Source of the DNA: an uncultured Planctomycetaceae bacterium
GTDB lineage: Bacteria > Planctomycetota > Planctomycetia > Planctomycetales > Planctomycetaceae
Assembly (NCBI GenBank): GCA_937916515.1
Contig: CALFSX010000297.1
Coordinates: 1 to 64,000 of the forward strand
DNA length: 64,000 nt
Reading direction: 5' to 3'
Below, one piece after another: positions 16,658 through 26,024 of the stretch (the first letter of the stretch is position 1; the number at the start of each line of letters is the position of its first letter). Under the pieces are notes generated by a model. The model worked only from the letters and a program-made list of their open reading frames with translations. It did not search any database and was not told the DNA's origin. The translations under genes were made by a program, and so were the position numbers.

Positions 16658-17989
16658 CTACGCTCCGGTTGTTGGTGCCGCGTGATTGCTGCCGTCTGGG
16701 GGGCCTTCGATGCGGACTTTGATGAGTCGTCGTTCGTCGGCTTCCAGTACTTTCAGTTTCAGTTTCTTCCAGAAGTGTTCTTCGCCGACAACTGGAATTC
16801 TTCCGAAGCACGACACGAAAAATCCACCGATGGTGTCGAATTCTTCGTCTTCCGGAAATTCATAACCGAACTCTTCGTTCAGGTCGTCCAGATGATATCT
16901 GGCATCGACTTCAGTGCGCCCGTCGACATGGTGCTTCCATAGTGATTCATCTTTGACATCGTATTCGTCAGAAATTTCGCCCACAATTTCTTCGATGATG
17001 TCTTCCAGAGTCACCAGCCCGGACACGCCGCTGTATTCGTCAACAACAATGGCCATGTGAACTTTTTTAACTCGCATAGATTCCAGCAGATCGCCAATGC
17101 CCTGAGATTCCGGTGCGTACAGCACGTCGCGAGCGATATCAGCGACGGTTCTTGCGTTCAGAGAATCCTGATCTTCAATGGCATACGCCAGCAGGTCTCG
17201 AGCGTACAGAATGCCCACGATGTCGTCGATGCCGTCGCGAATTACGGGAACTCGCGAGCATCCGCTGTCGACCATTTCGTGGTATGCTTTTGTTAATGAA
17301 AGATCGGCGTCGATGGTGATCATGTCTGTGCGCGGAGTCATGATGGCGGCGACGTCTTCCGATTGCAGGTCGACAACACGATGAATCATGGTTGACGCAT
17401 TCGATTGTATGACGCCTTCTCGCCGGCTTTCATCCACCACGGTCAGCAGTTCGTCTGTCAGCAAACTGGCGGCGGTGTCTGAGTCTGGTTCGGGCAGGCC
17501 GTAGACTCGATGCACGATGCGATCCAGTTGAATGGCAAACTTTGAAACTGGCGAACCAAGGCTGGAAAACAGCCTTAACACCGGCCACGTCTTGTACAGG
17601 AACTTTTCGCCGACAACGCGAGACATCGTCCACGGAAGAGCGACCAACAAAAAGCTGGCAGTGACCAGCACCGCCACAGAATACAACGCCCATTCGGCAA
17701 CCAACTGCCACGTTGGGTTATCGGGAAATTCCAGAGCACTGAAATACGTACTGCGTGAAGCTTCCCAGCCCACGGCCAGCAGCAACAGAAACAAAACCAC
17801 TTCAGACAGCAGCAAAGACTTTTCGTAGCTGTGCAGAATTTCACCAAAGCGATTCGGCTTACCGTTTTGACTGCAGATTTCTTCCAGGCGGCTTCGAGAA
17901 AAATCTCGCAGGCTAAGACATTGCAGTGTCAGATAGAACAGACAACCGCCGCTTCCCGCGATCCATGCAAATTCTAAAATGTCGTTCAC
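16658..17989 (-). CDS. CorC/HlyC-type CBS-domain membrane protein
   Basis: The 443-residue protein has four hydrophobic helices in the first ~180 residues (DUF21/CNNM-like). Two CBS domains follow (about 205-325; MTPRTDMITIDADL and VHMAIVVDEYSGVSGLVTLEDIIEEIVG). The C-terminal CorC_HlyC domain includes DTIGGFFVSCFGRIPVVGE. Relatives act in magnesium/cobalt export or transporter regulation. The start overlaps the ybeY stop as ATGA, so the two are translationally coupled. It ends the phoH cluster. Confidence 0.88.
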   Translation of the reverse strand: MNDILEFAWIAGSGGCLFYLTLQCLSLRDFSRSRLEEICSQNGKPNRFGEILHSYEKSLLLSEVVLFLLLLAVGWEASRSTYFSALEFPDNPTWQLVAEWALYSVAVLVTASFLLVALPWTMSRVVGEKFLYKTWPVLRLFSSLGSPVSKFAIQLDRIVHRVYGLPEPDSDTAASLLTDELLTVVDESRREGVIQSNASTMIHRVVDLQSEDVAAIMTPRTDMITIDADLSLTKAYHEMVDSGCSRVPVIRDGIDDIVGILYARDLLAYAIEDQDSLNARTVADIARDVLYAPESQGIGDLLESMRVKKVHMAIVVDEYSGVSGLVTLEDIIEEIVGEISDEYDVKDESLWKHHVDGRTEVDARYHLDDLNEEFGYEFPEDEEFDTIGGFFVSCFGRIPVVGEEHFWKKLKLKVLEADERRLIKVRIEGPPDGSNHAAPTTGA

Positions 17990-18633
17990 TGCCCGGCCTC
18001 CGACACGTTCGACACATTTATCACAGCGTCATCGCTGCTGTCGGAAGTTGGTTCGTCTGCTGGATGCTGAGGCGTGAGTCCCAGCCCTTCCAGGACCGCT
18101 CGTTCACGAGCTCGCATGATGAATTTTTCGTCTGGTGTAAGATCGTCGTAGCCGCAAATGTGCAGCATTCCGTGAACGGCGTACAGCGTTAGTTCGTCCT
18201 GCATTGTCCAACCCACAGTGGCGGCAGATTCTGCGGCGTATTCTGCACTGACAATGATTTCGCCTTCGATACCACACCCCGCCGATCGTCCGCTGACGGC
18301 AGCAGGTTTCGCTTCTGCGAATGGTGCTGTGTTGGAAGTCTCCGTTATGGCAGCGTCGTCAGAATCGCCTTCGTCTTCGCCCCAGTCGCCTTCATCCGCC
18401 GTTTCATTCAGCGAAAACCAATCCAGCTGGAAACTGATCACATCTGTGGGATAGTCGTGATTCAGGTGTTGTCTGTTTAGTTCATGTATCGTGGCGTTGT
18501 CCACAACACTGACACTCAGCACAGCGGATTCTACGCCTTCTATGCGTAGACCATGTTCTATGGCGGCCTGAATTAATTTCAGGTCCACTGACTGAGTTTT
18601 ACACTGACAAGAGACGTCTATTTCGAACGACAT
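17986..18633 (-). CDS. ybeY: YbeY endoribonuclease, unusual variant
   Basis: YbeY is a metal-dependent endoribonuclease of 16S rRNA maturation and ribosome quality control. The core matches (LNRQHLNHDYPTDVISF, then HGMLHICGYDDLTPDE). Two features are odd. The third metal ligand of HGxLHxxGYDH is Asp here. About 45 residues rich in Glu, Asp, Ala and Ser are inserted between the first half and GIEGEIIVSAEYAA. ATG 18633 (MSFEID) fits the family N-terminus; a TTG at 18744, just after the upstream stop, is the alternative. The gene sits in the conserved phoH-HD-ybeY-corC order. Confidence 0.9.
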   Translation of the reverse strand: MSFEIDVSCQCKTQSVDLKLIQAAIEHGLRIEGVESAVLSVSVVDNATIHELNRQHLNHDYPTDVISFQLDWFSLNETADEGDWGEDEGDSDDAAITETSNTAPFAEAKPAAVSGRSAGCGIEGEIIVSAEYAAESAATVGWTMQDELTLYAVHGMLHICGYDDLTPDEKFIMRARERAVLEGLGLTPQHPADEPTSDSSDDAVINVSNVSEAGQ

Positions 18634-18744
18634 CGGACGAAAAGTTTCCTCGCAGATTTCGTCGCGGCAAATTGCCAGCGGCTTGTGATTGGAATGACTT
18701 ACGTTGTTGAACAAACCAGAACTATGGGTTGCTGAAATTGTCAA

Positions 18745-21060
18745 CTAGCCTGTCTTCTGATCCGGATACTTGATGCGTCCATGATGGACGGCCAGCAGTG
18801 ATTTCACAAGAGACGATTCGACTCGTCGGATTTCGCTCATGGTCAATCCGCATTCGTCGAACTGTCCGTCCAGAACTCGCTTCAAGGCGATTTCGTGTAC
18901 TAAAGATTGAATACGCTTAGGCGTTGGTTCGCTAAGTGTGCGGCTGGCACTTTCAACGGCGTCGGTCAGCATCATAACGGCCGTTTCCTTCGTCTGAGGT
19001 TTCCGACCAGGATATCGGAACGTCGATTCGTCAGCGTCTGTGCGATGGTCAACGTCAGCGCGATTAGTGGCTTCTCTAAAGAAGTATTCCACCAGAGTTG
19101 TGCCGTGATGCTGTTCGATAAAGTCGATCAGCTTCCGTGGCAGGTTGTGCTGTTCGGCCATTTCCACGCCGTCTTTAACGTGACCGATAATAATCAGGGC
19201 ACTCATGGCGGGGGCCAGATGGTCATGAGGATTCCCCTGTCCGGCGGCCATATTTTCGATGAAGTATTCGGGCTTCAGGCCTTTGCCGATATCGTGAAAA
19301 TACGCACCCACTCGCAGCAGCAACCCATTCGCCCCGATGGCGTCCGCCGCCGCTTCGCCGATTGTGGCGACGCTGATGGAATGGTTGTACGTTCCGGGAG
19401 CTCGTCGAGCAAGTTCCTGCAGCAACGGGTGAGAAACGTCGGTCAGTTCCAGCAAACTGATATCGGTGACGACTCCAAACGCTGTTTCGATAAACGGAAG
19501 ACTTCCCGCCACCAGGTAACAACACACCAACGCCCAGCCGGCAAACTTCAACGCCGTCATTAATATGACAGGATTCCGCCAGGCGTCGTTGAAGTCGTGA
19601 GAACTTACCAGGCTTACTCCCCAAACTGTAACGAATGTGACAATGGCCAGCAGAAAGCCAACCTTAATCAACGTTGATCGAGAAGACACCTGACGCAGTG
19701 GAATGACAACGGTAATGCACGCCACCATCAATATCGCAAAATGCCCCAGCTCAGCGACGGTTGACATTGATATCAACAGCGACAGACAAAACGCCGTCAG
19801 AATTGCCATCATCTGGTTATGAACAATGGCCACCACCATCACTGCGGCCAGCAACGGCACCACTTCGGCTCGCCACGGATCCTGGCTTAAAGTGCAGCCT
19901 AAGAAGACGGTCGAAGAACAGATCATCACAAACGCCAGCAACTGCCCAACTTCTTCAAGCAGTTTCGGTTCCGAGCGAAACAGGTAAATGCCAAACAGCA
20001 CCACCATCACGCTTAACATCAAAACGGCTCCGCCAACGCGGATCATTCGTTGAGTGTATGTGAGCGAGGCTTCGTGAGCTTCGTATTCTGCCGTCAACAC
20101 CTTCAACTGATCTTTTTCGATCATCGAACCTGCAGCGATTAAAACCTGCCCCGACGCGAAACTGTCGTACTGAGTTTCAACGGTTTCTTTTGCTTCTCGG
20201 CGGCGATTAGAAGTTGTGGTGGCGTCGTATGTTAGCTGACCATAGACGCGATTGATGAGCCACGCTTCTACGTCCGGGCGAATCTGTTGCAGATCAGCCA
20301 GCGAAGTCCACATGCCTCCCAGCCGTCCGGTTTCCAGCAGCTGATCTTTCAAAACCACATCGCCAAGCAGGTTATAGCTGACAGCTTCGCCTCTTTTATC
20401 AACAACCACAATGGGTCGCTGAGTCGAAATTTCTTCACCCGCGAGGCCCGAATTTTTTAAGTCCTGTTCACTCAGCAGACCGTTGGGTCGAGCAACACCC
20501 AACAGCTGAGAGAATTCCAGGCCCATGCGATTGATGCGATCACCAATCGCCATGCTGGAATCGGTCAGCGCCAACTTAACCTGAGCAAATCGAGTTGTCG
20601 GGGACGTGCCTTTTTCCACGTCGCCAGGAATTTCTGTCGCCAGACCAAACGCGTCGATCACAGCTGGTTCAAGGTTTCCCAGTCGTTCTGCGTTGGCAAC
20701 CAGTGTCAGGTCGCTCTTAAACGACGCCTCTAGCTTATCCCACACCGCGTTGTTCTGCACAAACACCGGTCGAGTGTTGTCTTCTGCTTCTGCCTTGGCC
20801 TGCAGAGTCGCCCCTACATTCTCGATTTCAAACGGAACGCGTGCCAGCACTCCCGTGGCAACAATCTGACCTTCGCGATACGAAAACCGACTGCACCAGC
20901 TTTGAACAGCGATTGCCAAAGTGATGACTGCGAACAGCGCAATCAGCAGCAGTGTCAGAACCTTATAGTCCTGCAGCGACGTTGTCAGTTTTTCCCACAC
21001 AGAAGGTGTTGGGCGGAAAACTCTGGTCTGTCGAGCACGGCGAGCGCCGAAGAATGACAT
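18745..21060 (-). CDS. 7TM-HD phosphohydrolase (PgpH/YqfF type)
   Basis: The 771-residue protein has an N-terminal anchor (about residues 35-55), a ~300-residue extracytoplasmic region, seven membrane helices (about 350-550) and a C-terminal HD domain. That domain carries NHSISVATIGEAAA and YFHDIGKGLKPEYF. Family members such as Listeria PgpH hydrolyse cyclic di-AMP; this activity is inferred, not shown. The ATG at 21060 (MSFFGARR) is chosen over TTG 21111. It lies between phoH and ybeY on the minus strand. Confidence 0.9.
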   Translation of the reverse strand: MSFFGARRARQTRVFRPTPSVWEKLTTSLQDYKVLTLLLIALFAVITLAIAVQSWCSRFSYREGQIVATGVLARVPFEIENVGATLQAKAEAEDNTRPVFVQNNAVWDKLEASFKSDLTLVANAERLGNLEPAVIDAFGLATEIPGDVEKGTSPTTRFAQVKLALTDSSMAIGDRINRMGLEFSQLLGVARPNGLLSEQDLKNSGLAGEEISTQRPIVVVDKRGEAVSYNLLGDVVLKDQLLETGRLGGMWTSLADLQQIRPDVEAWLINRVYGQLTYDATTTSNRRREAKETVETQYDSFASGQVLIAAGSMIEKDQLKVLTAEYEAHEASLTYTQRMIRVGGAVLMLSVMVVLFGIYLFRSEPKLLEEVGQLLAFVMICSSTVFLGCTLSQDPWRAEVVPLLAAVMVVAIVHNQMMAILTAFCLSLLISMSTVAELGHFAILMVACITVVIPLRQVSSRSTLIKVGFLLAIVTFVTVWGVSLVSSHDFNDAWRNPVILMTALKFAGWALVCCYLVAGSLPFIETAFGVVTDISLLELTDVSHPLLQELARRAPGTYNHSISVATIGEAAADAIGANGLLLRVGAYFHDIGKGLKPEYFIENMAAGQGNPHDHLAPAMSALIIIGHVKDGVEMAEQHNLPRKLIDFIEQHHGTTLVEYFFREATNRADVDHRTDADESTFRYPGRKPQTKETAVMMLTDAVESASRTLSEPTPKRIQSLVHEIALKRVLDGQFDECGLTMSEIRRVESSLVKSLLAVHHGRIKYPDQKTG

Positions 21061-21117
21061 GTTATTCTTGCCGAAGGAGTAGCGTCCTTCGCGCTTGTTG
21101 GCTGAGATCAAATCCGG

Positions 21118-22185
21118 TTAGCTGGCTTCACTGCCAACACCGTCCGCTTCGTACGCTGAAACGATCTCCCGCACCAACCGATGACGTACAATATCCTGTC
21201 CAGAAAGTTTAACAATCGCAACTCCCTCAATCCCGGAAAGCCGACGAATTCCGTCTCGCAACCCACTGGTGACCCCATTAGGCAGGTCATTCTGCGTTGC
21301 ATCGCCAGTTACCACAATTCGGGAATTAATCCCCATTCTGGTCAAAAACATCTTCATCTGCGTAATCGTCGTATTTTGACCCTCGTCCAGAATCATAAAC
21401 GTGTCGTTTAACGTTCGACCTCGCATAAACGCCAGGGGAGCAATTTCGATCACATCGTTAGCAATATAGCGCCTGACCTGATCAAAATCCAACATATCGT
21501 GCATCGCGTCCAGCAGCGGTCGCACAAACGGATTCACTTTGGCAAACATGTCGCCCGGAAGAAATCCCAGCTTTTCACCGGCTTCGACAGCTGGTCGCAC
21601 CAACACGATTTTGCGAACTTCTTCGTCTCGCAAAGCCTGCAATGCCAAAGCCACCGCCAGATAGGTTTTGCCGCATCCGGCAGGGCCATCGCACAACACT
21701 AATGGATGATCGTTCATCGCCTTCATGTACAGGCGTTGACCTTCCGTTTTGGGCTTAACGCCGGAGACCTTGTCTTTGCCCATGCGAGCCGCCTGAATTT
21801 CGCGACTGCGAGGAATCACGGCTGTTGCGGGCATTGGCGCGCCGGAACCGCTGATATCAAGGAACTCGTTGTCCAAAAATTCACCTTCGTCTTTGTCGTC
21901 CAAAGTTCTGGCGACATCACTTTCCAACAGCTCTGAATTGGTGCGCAATGTCCGCAGCCACGTTCGCAACAGATGCTCGCAGCGATCAACGCTGTCCGCG
22001 CTTCCGCTGATTTCAACAACGTTGCCACGCAGCAAAATTGTTGCACCCGTTACTCGGCGAGCACGGCGCAAATAATCATCCTGCGGACCAAACAAAGATT
22101 GCGCTTCGCTTTGTCCGTGAAGTTGAAGTGAAGTCTCTGTTGTTGCCAAACCGTTCATCTCCCCAGTAGTTGTTCCTGCGTACAT
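21118..22185 (-). CDS. PhoH-like ATPase
   Basis: This 355-residue protein carries the PhoH ATPase domain. The Walker A motif is GPAGCGKTYLA near residue 175 and the Walker B region is FMILDEGQNTT near residue 260. VTGDATQNDLP follows. The N-terminal ~100 residues resemble a KH-like RNA-binding part (ILLRGNVVEISG). PhoH-family proteins act on RNA near ribosome maturation, which agrees with ybeY in the same cluster. ATG 22185 (MYAGTTT) has GGTGAG 6 nt upstream. Confidence 0.9.
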   Translation of the reverse strand: MYAGTTTGEMNGLATTETSLQLHGQSEAQSLFGPQDDYLRRARRVTGATILLRGNVVEISGSADSVDRCEHLLRTWLRTLRTNSELLESDVARTLDDKDEGEFLDNEFLDISGSGAPMPATAVIPRSREIQAARMGKDKVSGVKPKTEGQRLYMKAMNDHPLVLCDGPAGCGKTYLAVALALQALRDEEVRKIVLVRPAVEAGEKLGFLPGDMFAKVNPFVRPLLDAMHDMLDFDQVRRYIANDVIEIAPLAFMRGRTLNDTFMILDEGQNTTITQMKMFLTRMGINSRIVVTGDATQNDLPNGVTSGLRDGIRRLSGIEGVAIVKLSGQDIVRHRLVREIVSAYEADGVGSEAS

Positions 22186-22553
22186 TGTAGACTCACCGAC
22201 CTTTCGAGCAATCGCTGAGACCTGCAAAGCATAGTTCAACGCGAGTTTGGGGGAAGAATTCCAAAGAAATCCCAACCAGAAATTTACAGAAACCACGGAA
22301 ACAGCCATTCAGCAGATTTTGGCTGACATCCTGCCACGCAAAACGATCAAACTGAAAATACCTGTCGCCGCGATTTCTCGTTTCATCGACACACCACAAT
22401 CGCTGCGGGTTCGCCGACAGGCAAGCACCATGCCGGTCAGACGTCTGATCTACAGAAATGCACAACAGAATTGGCAAGCGGGACAATTCGCGATCAATCG
22501 ATTAGAATTGAATCACCAATCAAACTTCGACGACCAAATTTCGGAAGCGAATC
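22186..22553. other. divergent intergenic gap
   Basis: The gap lies between phoH (minus) and the gene at 22554 (plus). A 167-codon plus-strand frame crosses it but runs out of phase into the next gene with poor coding character, so I do not count it. No repeat is evident. Confidence 0.4.
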
Positions 22554-23168
22554 ATGAAATATTCAGGCAAGCTGTTTTCTTCTGCGTGTATGACCGGCTG
22601 TTTAATGATCACGTCAACCGGCTGCACAGAAACCGAACCAGGGCCACCGCCGCCACCGGTGATGACGGCCGATACTCCCGCTGCAACGGAAGCCGAGACA
22701 GACACTTCTGCGCCGGCAGCAACGGGCACCGCAGAACGTCAGCCGTTTGATGGGCTGGAATTTGTGGTTCCCGCTGGCTGGGAGAAAGTGGCTCTATCGC
22801 AAATGCAGATGGGCATCATTTCAGCTCGCTTTACCATGCCCGCAGCACCGGAAGTCACGCTGACGTTGTCGCGATCGGGTGGTGGCGTGGAAGCGAATAT
22901 TGATCGCTGGCGAGGACAGGTGGAAGCATCTCGCCCCGAGGTGCTGGACACAATTCGCATCGCCAACCTGGACGCCACCATGATCGATATGGAAGGCCGC
23001 TTTGCAGGAGGCTTCGGCCAGTCGGCTCAAGACGGCTGGCGGATGATCGGCATCATCGTGCCTTTGTCAGATCAGGGCTACTTCATCAAATTAACCGGCC
23101 CGGCAGACCAGGTAAAACTGGTTGAAGAAGAATTTTTAGCCTTCGCCAAATCCGGCCAGGCAGAGTAA
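22554..23168 (+). CDS. lipoprotein of unknown function
   Basis: The 204-residue protein has an N-terminal signal with a Cys at residue 24 (LMITSTGC), so a lipoprotein is likely. A Pro/Ala/Thr-rich linker (about 25-65) follows and then a compact domain. That domain begins FDGLEFVVPAGWEKV and includes a closing TGPADQVKLVEEEFLAFAKS. The fold looks like a small alpha/beta domain seen in many planctomycete lipoproteins, but I can name no family. Confidence 0.78.
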   Translation: MKYSGKLFSSACMTGCLMITSTGCTETEPGPPPPPVMTADTPAATEAETDTSAPAATGTAERQPFDGLEFVVPAGWEKVALSQMQMGIISARFTMPAAPEVTLTLSRSGGGVEANIDRWRGQVEASRPEVLDTIRIANLDATMIDMEGRFAGGFGQSAQDGWRMIGIIVPLSDQGYFIKLTGPADQVKLVEEEFLAFAKSGQAE

Positions 23169-23383
23169 GCCGCGACGCCACTTGAGTAGGACCGGTTCCT
23201 ACCGGCCATTGGCGGTGAACACGGCCGGTGGGAACCGCTCCAGAAATGCAATGGGTGGCCCCGGGTGCCCAACTCGCACAGTCCAGGAGGGACGACAGCC
23301 ACCAGCTGGTGGTGATAACCACCGGAAGGTGCCACCCATTCCACACAGTCCCGGAGGGACGATAGCTGCCCGCCGGTGGTGAC

Positions 23384-23486
23384 AAGGCGAGCGGCAGTTG
23401 GAAATCCACCCACGATCAAACCACCGTCATTCCCGCGCAGGCGGGAATCCAGCGGCACTGGGTTCCCGGCTGCGCGGGAATGACGG
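23384..23486 (+). repeat. R4 composite repeat
   Basis: Reads AAGGCGAGCGGCAGTTGG, then ACCCACGATCAAACCACC and two opposed CATTCCCGCGCAGGCGGG-type arms. It is the reverse of the copies at 7761 and 45515. The preceding stretch (23200-23380) holds smaller imperfect repeats of GGAGGGACGA and GTGGTGATAACCACC type. Confidence 0.8.
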
Positions 23487-23546
23487 CCAGCGCTTTTATG
23501 CCGCTTGCCCAACCACCGGAACGTGCCACCGAATTACACACATCAG

Positions 23547-23577
23547 GCTGCCTTGCGGCGTACCGCCGCAAGGCAGC
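23547..23577. terminator. 14-bp hairpin with weak T-tract
   Basis: GCTGCCTTGCGGCG and its complement surround the loop TAC, followed on the plus strand by TTTAATCTT. It may be a terminator for the lipoprotein gene at 22554, though 380 bp away. Confidence 0.45.
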
Positions 23578-23597
23578 TTTAATCTTAGATCATGTCG

Positions 23598-23683
23598 CAT
23601 GTCGTCGCTCCGCGACTTCCCTGGATTTGACCGGGCCACCTCGGACTAAAGTCCGAGGCTATCATCTGCCGTCGCTCCGCGAC
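23598..23683. repeat. R7 element
   Basis: The core CCTCGGACTAAAGTCCGAGG (23639-23658) is followed by CTATCATCTGCC and the tail hairpin GTCGC-TCC-GCGAC. A further GTCGCTCCGCGAC lies to the left at about 23602. Confidence 0.75.
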
Positions 23684-23706
23684 TAGATCACCACGCCAAG
23701 TCGTCT

Positions 23707-24135
23707 TTAAAGCGATCGGCGGGTTGCTTGGACAACAAGCGATCGACGATGTTCCAGCCGCATTTGCTGTTCTGCGGAACCTGTTGCGGCAGCAAACTGA
23801 TTCAGCAAGCCCACAAACGAGCTGCCTCCGCGAGCCACCGTTTGTCGAGTTTGTTTCGACAATTCGTCCAGCAATTGATTGCGAGCGATCCGAAACAGCC
23901 ACGTGCGAAACTTAGCTCGCTTGCTGTCCGGTCGCCCGCGGCCAACCGCTTTCGCCACGGACAGCATGACGTTTTGCACAAGTTCTTTGGCATCCGCATC
24001 CTGAAGACCGCCACGAATGGCAAAGCGATAGACGAAGGGTTCGTAAATCGACACAAATTCCTGCCATGCATCGCCATCTTCTGCCGACGGAAGTCGCAAA
24101 ATCAGACTGGCTCTGGTTTCTGGCACACGGAGCAT
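23707..24135 (-). pseudogene. truncated ECF-type sigma factor
   Basis: The N-terminal 95 residues match sigma-70 region 2 as in planctomycete ECF factors: ASLILRLPSAEDGDAW, FVYRFAIRGGLQDADAKELVQ and FRTWLFRIARNQLLDEL. Region 4 is missing, and the frame stops after 142 codons at 23707. In another frame, the DNA at about 23685-23765 (minus) encodes IVDRLLSKQPADRFKDD, which looks like the end of a Ser/Thr kinase domain. Planctomycetes often pair such sigma factors with kinases, so a deletion that joined the two genes is a reasonable guess. The sigma protein is unlikely to work. Confidence 0.6.
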
Positions 24136-24606
24136 CGAAAAATTCTTCCAATGTCAGTACACACGACGGCGGTGAACGAATCTTTCACCGATTTGCTGGA
24201 AAAGTGAACTAACTGACAGAATTAGACAAAATTGAAGCGATGCGGGCTCCTGAGCAGATAGCGGCGAATTCAACAGGCGGCAGCAACCGTTTGGGTGTGA
24301 TATTCCGTTGAAGAACAGGCGGCAATCGCATTTTAACCACAGAGAACACAGATGGCACAGAGTTCAATCGCAGAGAAGCCCACGGTGCAAGACAGCACGA
24401 CATGGCAATTTGATCTGTGGCCTCTGTGAAATCTGTGCTTAAAAACTGAACGACTAACGTCACCGTCAGCTTCGTGTCAAACCGCCATCGTCACGCTACT
24501 GTCTGGGAATGTTGCTGAAGTCAGAGGTCCCGGCGAATTCAAAAACACACCGAATTGGTCACACACTTAGCGAAACTTATTTCTGCCGCTACACTTCCTT
24601 TCTTAT
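24136..24606. other. intergenic gap without a supported gene
   Basis: It contains a stretch of the CCACAGAGAACACAGA / CTGTGGCCTCTGTG type (24335-24445), a loose inverted repeat common in many genomes. I see no gene. Confidence 0.4.
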
Positions 24607-24731
24607 TGTCTTACTTAAAATAATGTTCGTCTGTTGACCGCAGCGACAACGCAGCGTTTCGGACGTCCCACGTATTTCTGCAGTCCACGCCACCGGGCAG
24701 GGGTTAAGCTCAGAGGCGAAACTCTTGTTGA
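24607..24731 (+). repeat. R1 repeat, copy C (degenerate)
   Basis: The leader TGTCTTACTTAAAATAATG and the core CGCAGCGACAACGCAGCG align to R1. The first palindrome and the last hairpin have decayed. It ends 16 bp before the ATG at 24747. Confidence 0.65.
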
Positions 24732-24746
24732 TGTATCGTTTTCACC

Positions 24747-26024
24747 ATGGCAGGTGCAATTGACAAACTGAAGCGAATGAAGTCGCGGTTGAAGGGAGGG
24801 ACAGACGCTTCTATTGCGGTTCCTTACGAAATCACGTGCGACTGCGGAGAACTTGTGCGCGGAGTTCGCCGCGATACCTGGATTGAATCTGAATGCAGCG
24901 TGTGTTGCCAAACTCTGTTTGTGCTGCCCGCCAACGTTTATCCGTCGACAAAGCTGGTGCCCAGCGAAGTTTTAGGAGGCACGTTTTCTGAACGCCTGAA
25001 AATTGTTGTTGGCGAAGCTTTCCCCAAACGCAAGCCACCCGCAGCGGCTCCCAAGACAGCCGGCGGCAAATCTGCCGCCGCTAAATCAGCAGCCGACACC
25101 GTTGAAGCATCGGCGGTTCCCACAAAAACCGTGGCTCGCCCGCGAGTGAAATTATCGCTGCCGAAAATTGACGTTAAGAAAGCCGCCAAACGGACGTTCA
25201 CGCCTTTCCGCATGCTGATGCTGGCTGTTGTCGCAATACTTAGCCTGACCGGATACTGGGTGTCTCAAAAGGGAGCCGCCGAAGCCGCTCAACAAGTGTG
25301 GCTGAAGTCTGGCGACGACATCAAAGAACACCTGGATAATCGAGAATTCGTAAACCTGGAAGATTCTTTAAAGCAGGCTGTCGACGCGGGCAAGGTGTTG
25401 GGCAAGTCAGACCCCGACTGGCGTTCGACTTTAAATTTGTATCAGCAAACTTACGCGGCGAATAACATGGCTTCCGGGGATCTGCTGAATGCGTTTCATC
25501 AGGCGTACAACAAGAATGGCCGTCTGGAAGATCATGCCAGCGTCGGCATTCTGGCCGCCACTCAACCTGGTTCTTACGTGTTTGATTCGCACCTGAAACC
25601 GGACGCGGCGAATCCGGGTTTCTTTCTATTTGAACTGCCGGTTTCTCCCGGCAGGCACACCGTCAAAGCGTCGATCGGGCTGCCTCAACTTGCAGACTTC
25701 ATGAACACTTTTGACGACGGGCGAATTCTGTTTTCGGCCGCCATTGCATCGGTAAAGTCTCCCGCTGATGAATCACAGAACAGCGGCGATTCCAACGCAT
25801 GGCGGATTGAACTGGAACCAACGACGTTCGTTTTGCTAACCAACGAAGCGCTCGCCGACAGCATCGGTCTTGCCGCAGAATTCGACCCGGAAATTGCCAC
25901 AGTGTTGTCTCGGCAGGAGGACTTTGTCAGAACTTCAGAAACGTGGGAGTTTCGAGAAGGCAAGGCGCTGACGGCCACGACTACGCAGTCACCAGCGAAG
26001 AGGTCGGTGGAGCAACAACGATGA
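24747..26024 (+). CDS. single-pass membrane protein of unknown function
   Basis: The 425-residue protein begins with a basic stretch and a four-Cys ribbon (ITCDCGELVRG near residue 29, CSVCCQTLF near 50). An Ala/Lys/Pro-rich linker follows, then one membrane helix (about 153-172, MLMLAVVAILSLTGYWV) and a soluble region of about 250 residues. I do not recognise a family. The stop overlaps the next start as ATGA, so this and 26021 form a two-gene unit. Confidence 0.78.
   Translation: MAGAIDKLKRMKSRLKGGTDASIAVPYEITCDCGELVRGVRRDTWIESECSVCCQTLFVLPANVYPSTKLVPSEVLGGTFSERLKIVVGEAFPKRKPPAAAPKTAGGKSAAAKSAADTVEASAVPTKTVARPRVKLSLPKIDVKKAAKRTFTPFRMLMLAVVAILSLTGYWVSQKGAAEAAQQVWLKSGDDIKEHLDNREFVNLEDSLKQAVDAGKVLGKSDPDWRSTLNLYQQTYAANNMASGDLLNAFHQAYNKNGRLEDHASVGILAATQPGSYVFDSHLKPDAANPGFFLFELPVSPGRHTVKASIGLPQLADFMNTFDDGRILFSAAIASVKSPADESQNSGDSNAWRIELEPTTFVLLTNEALADSIGLAAEFDPEIATVLSRQEDFVRTSETWEFREGKALTATTTQSPAKRSVEQQR

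Noticed and set aside
22247-22750. 167-codon plus-strand frame before and into the lipoprotein gene
   Set aside because: Coding character is poor and it overlaps the better gene out of phase.
24335-24445. CRISPR or mobile element from CCACAGAG-type repeats
   Set aside because: There are no regular spacers, and this repeat type is common in unrelated genomes.
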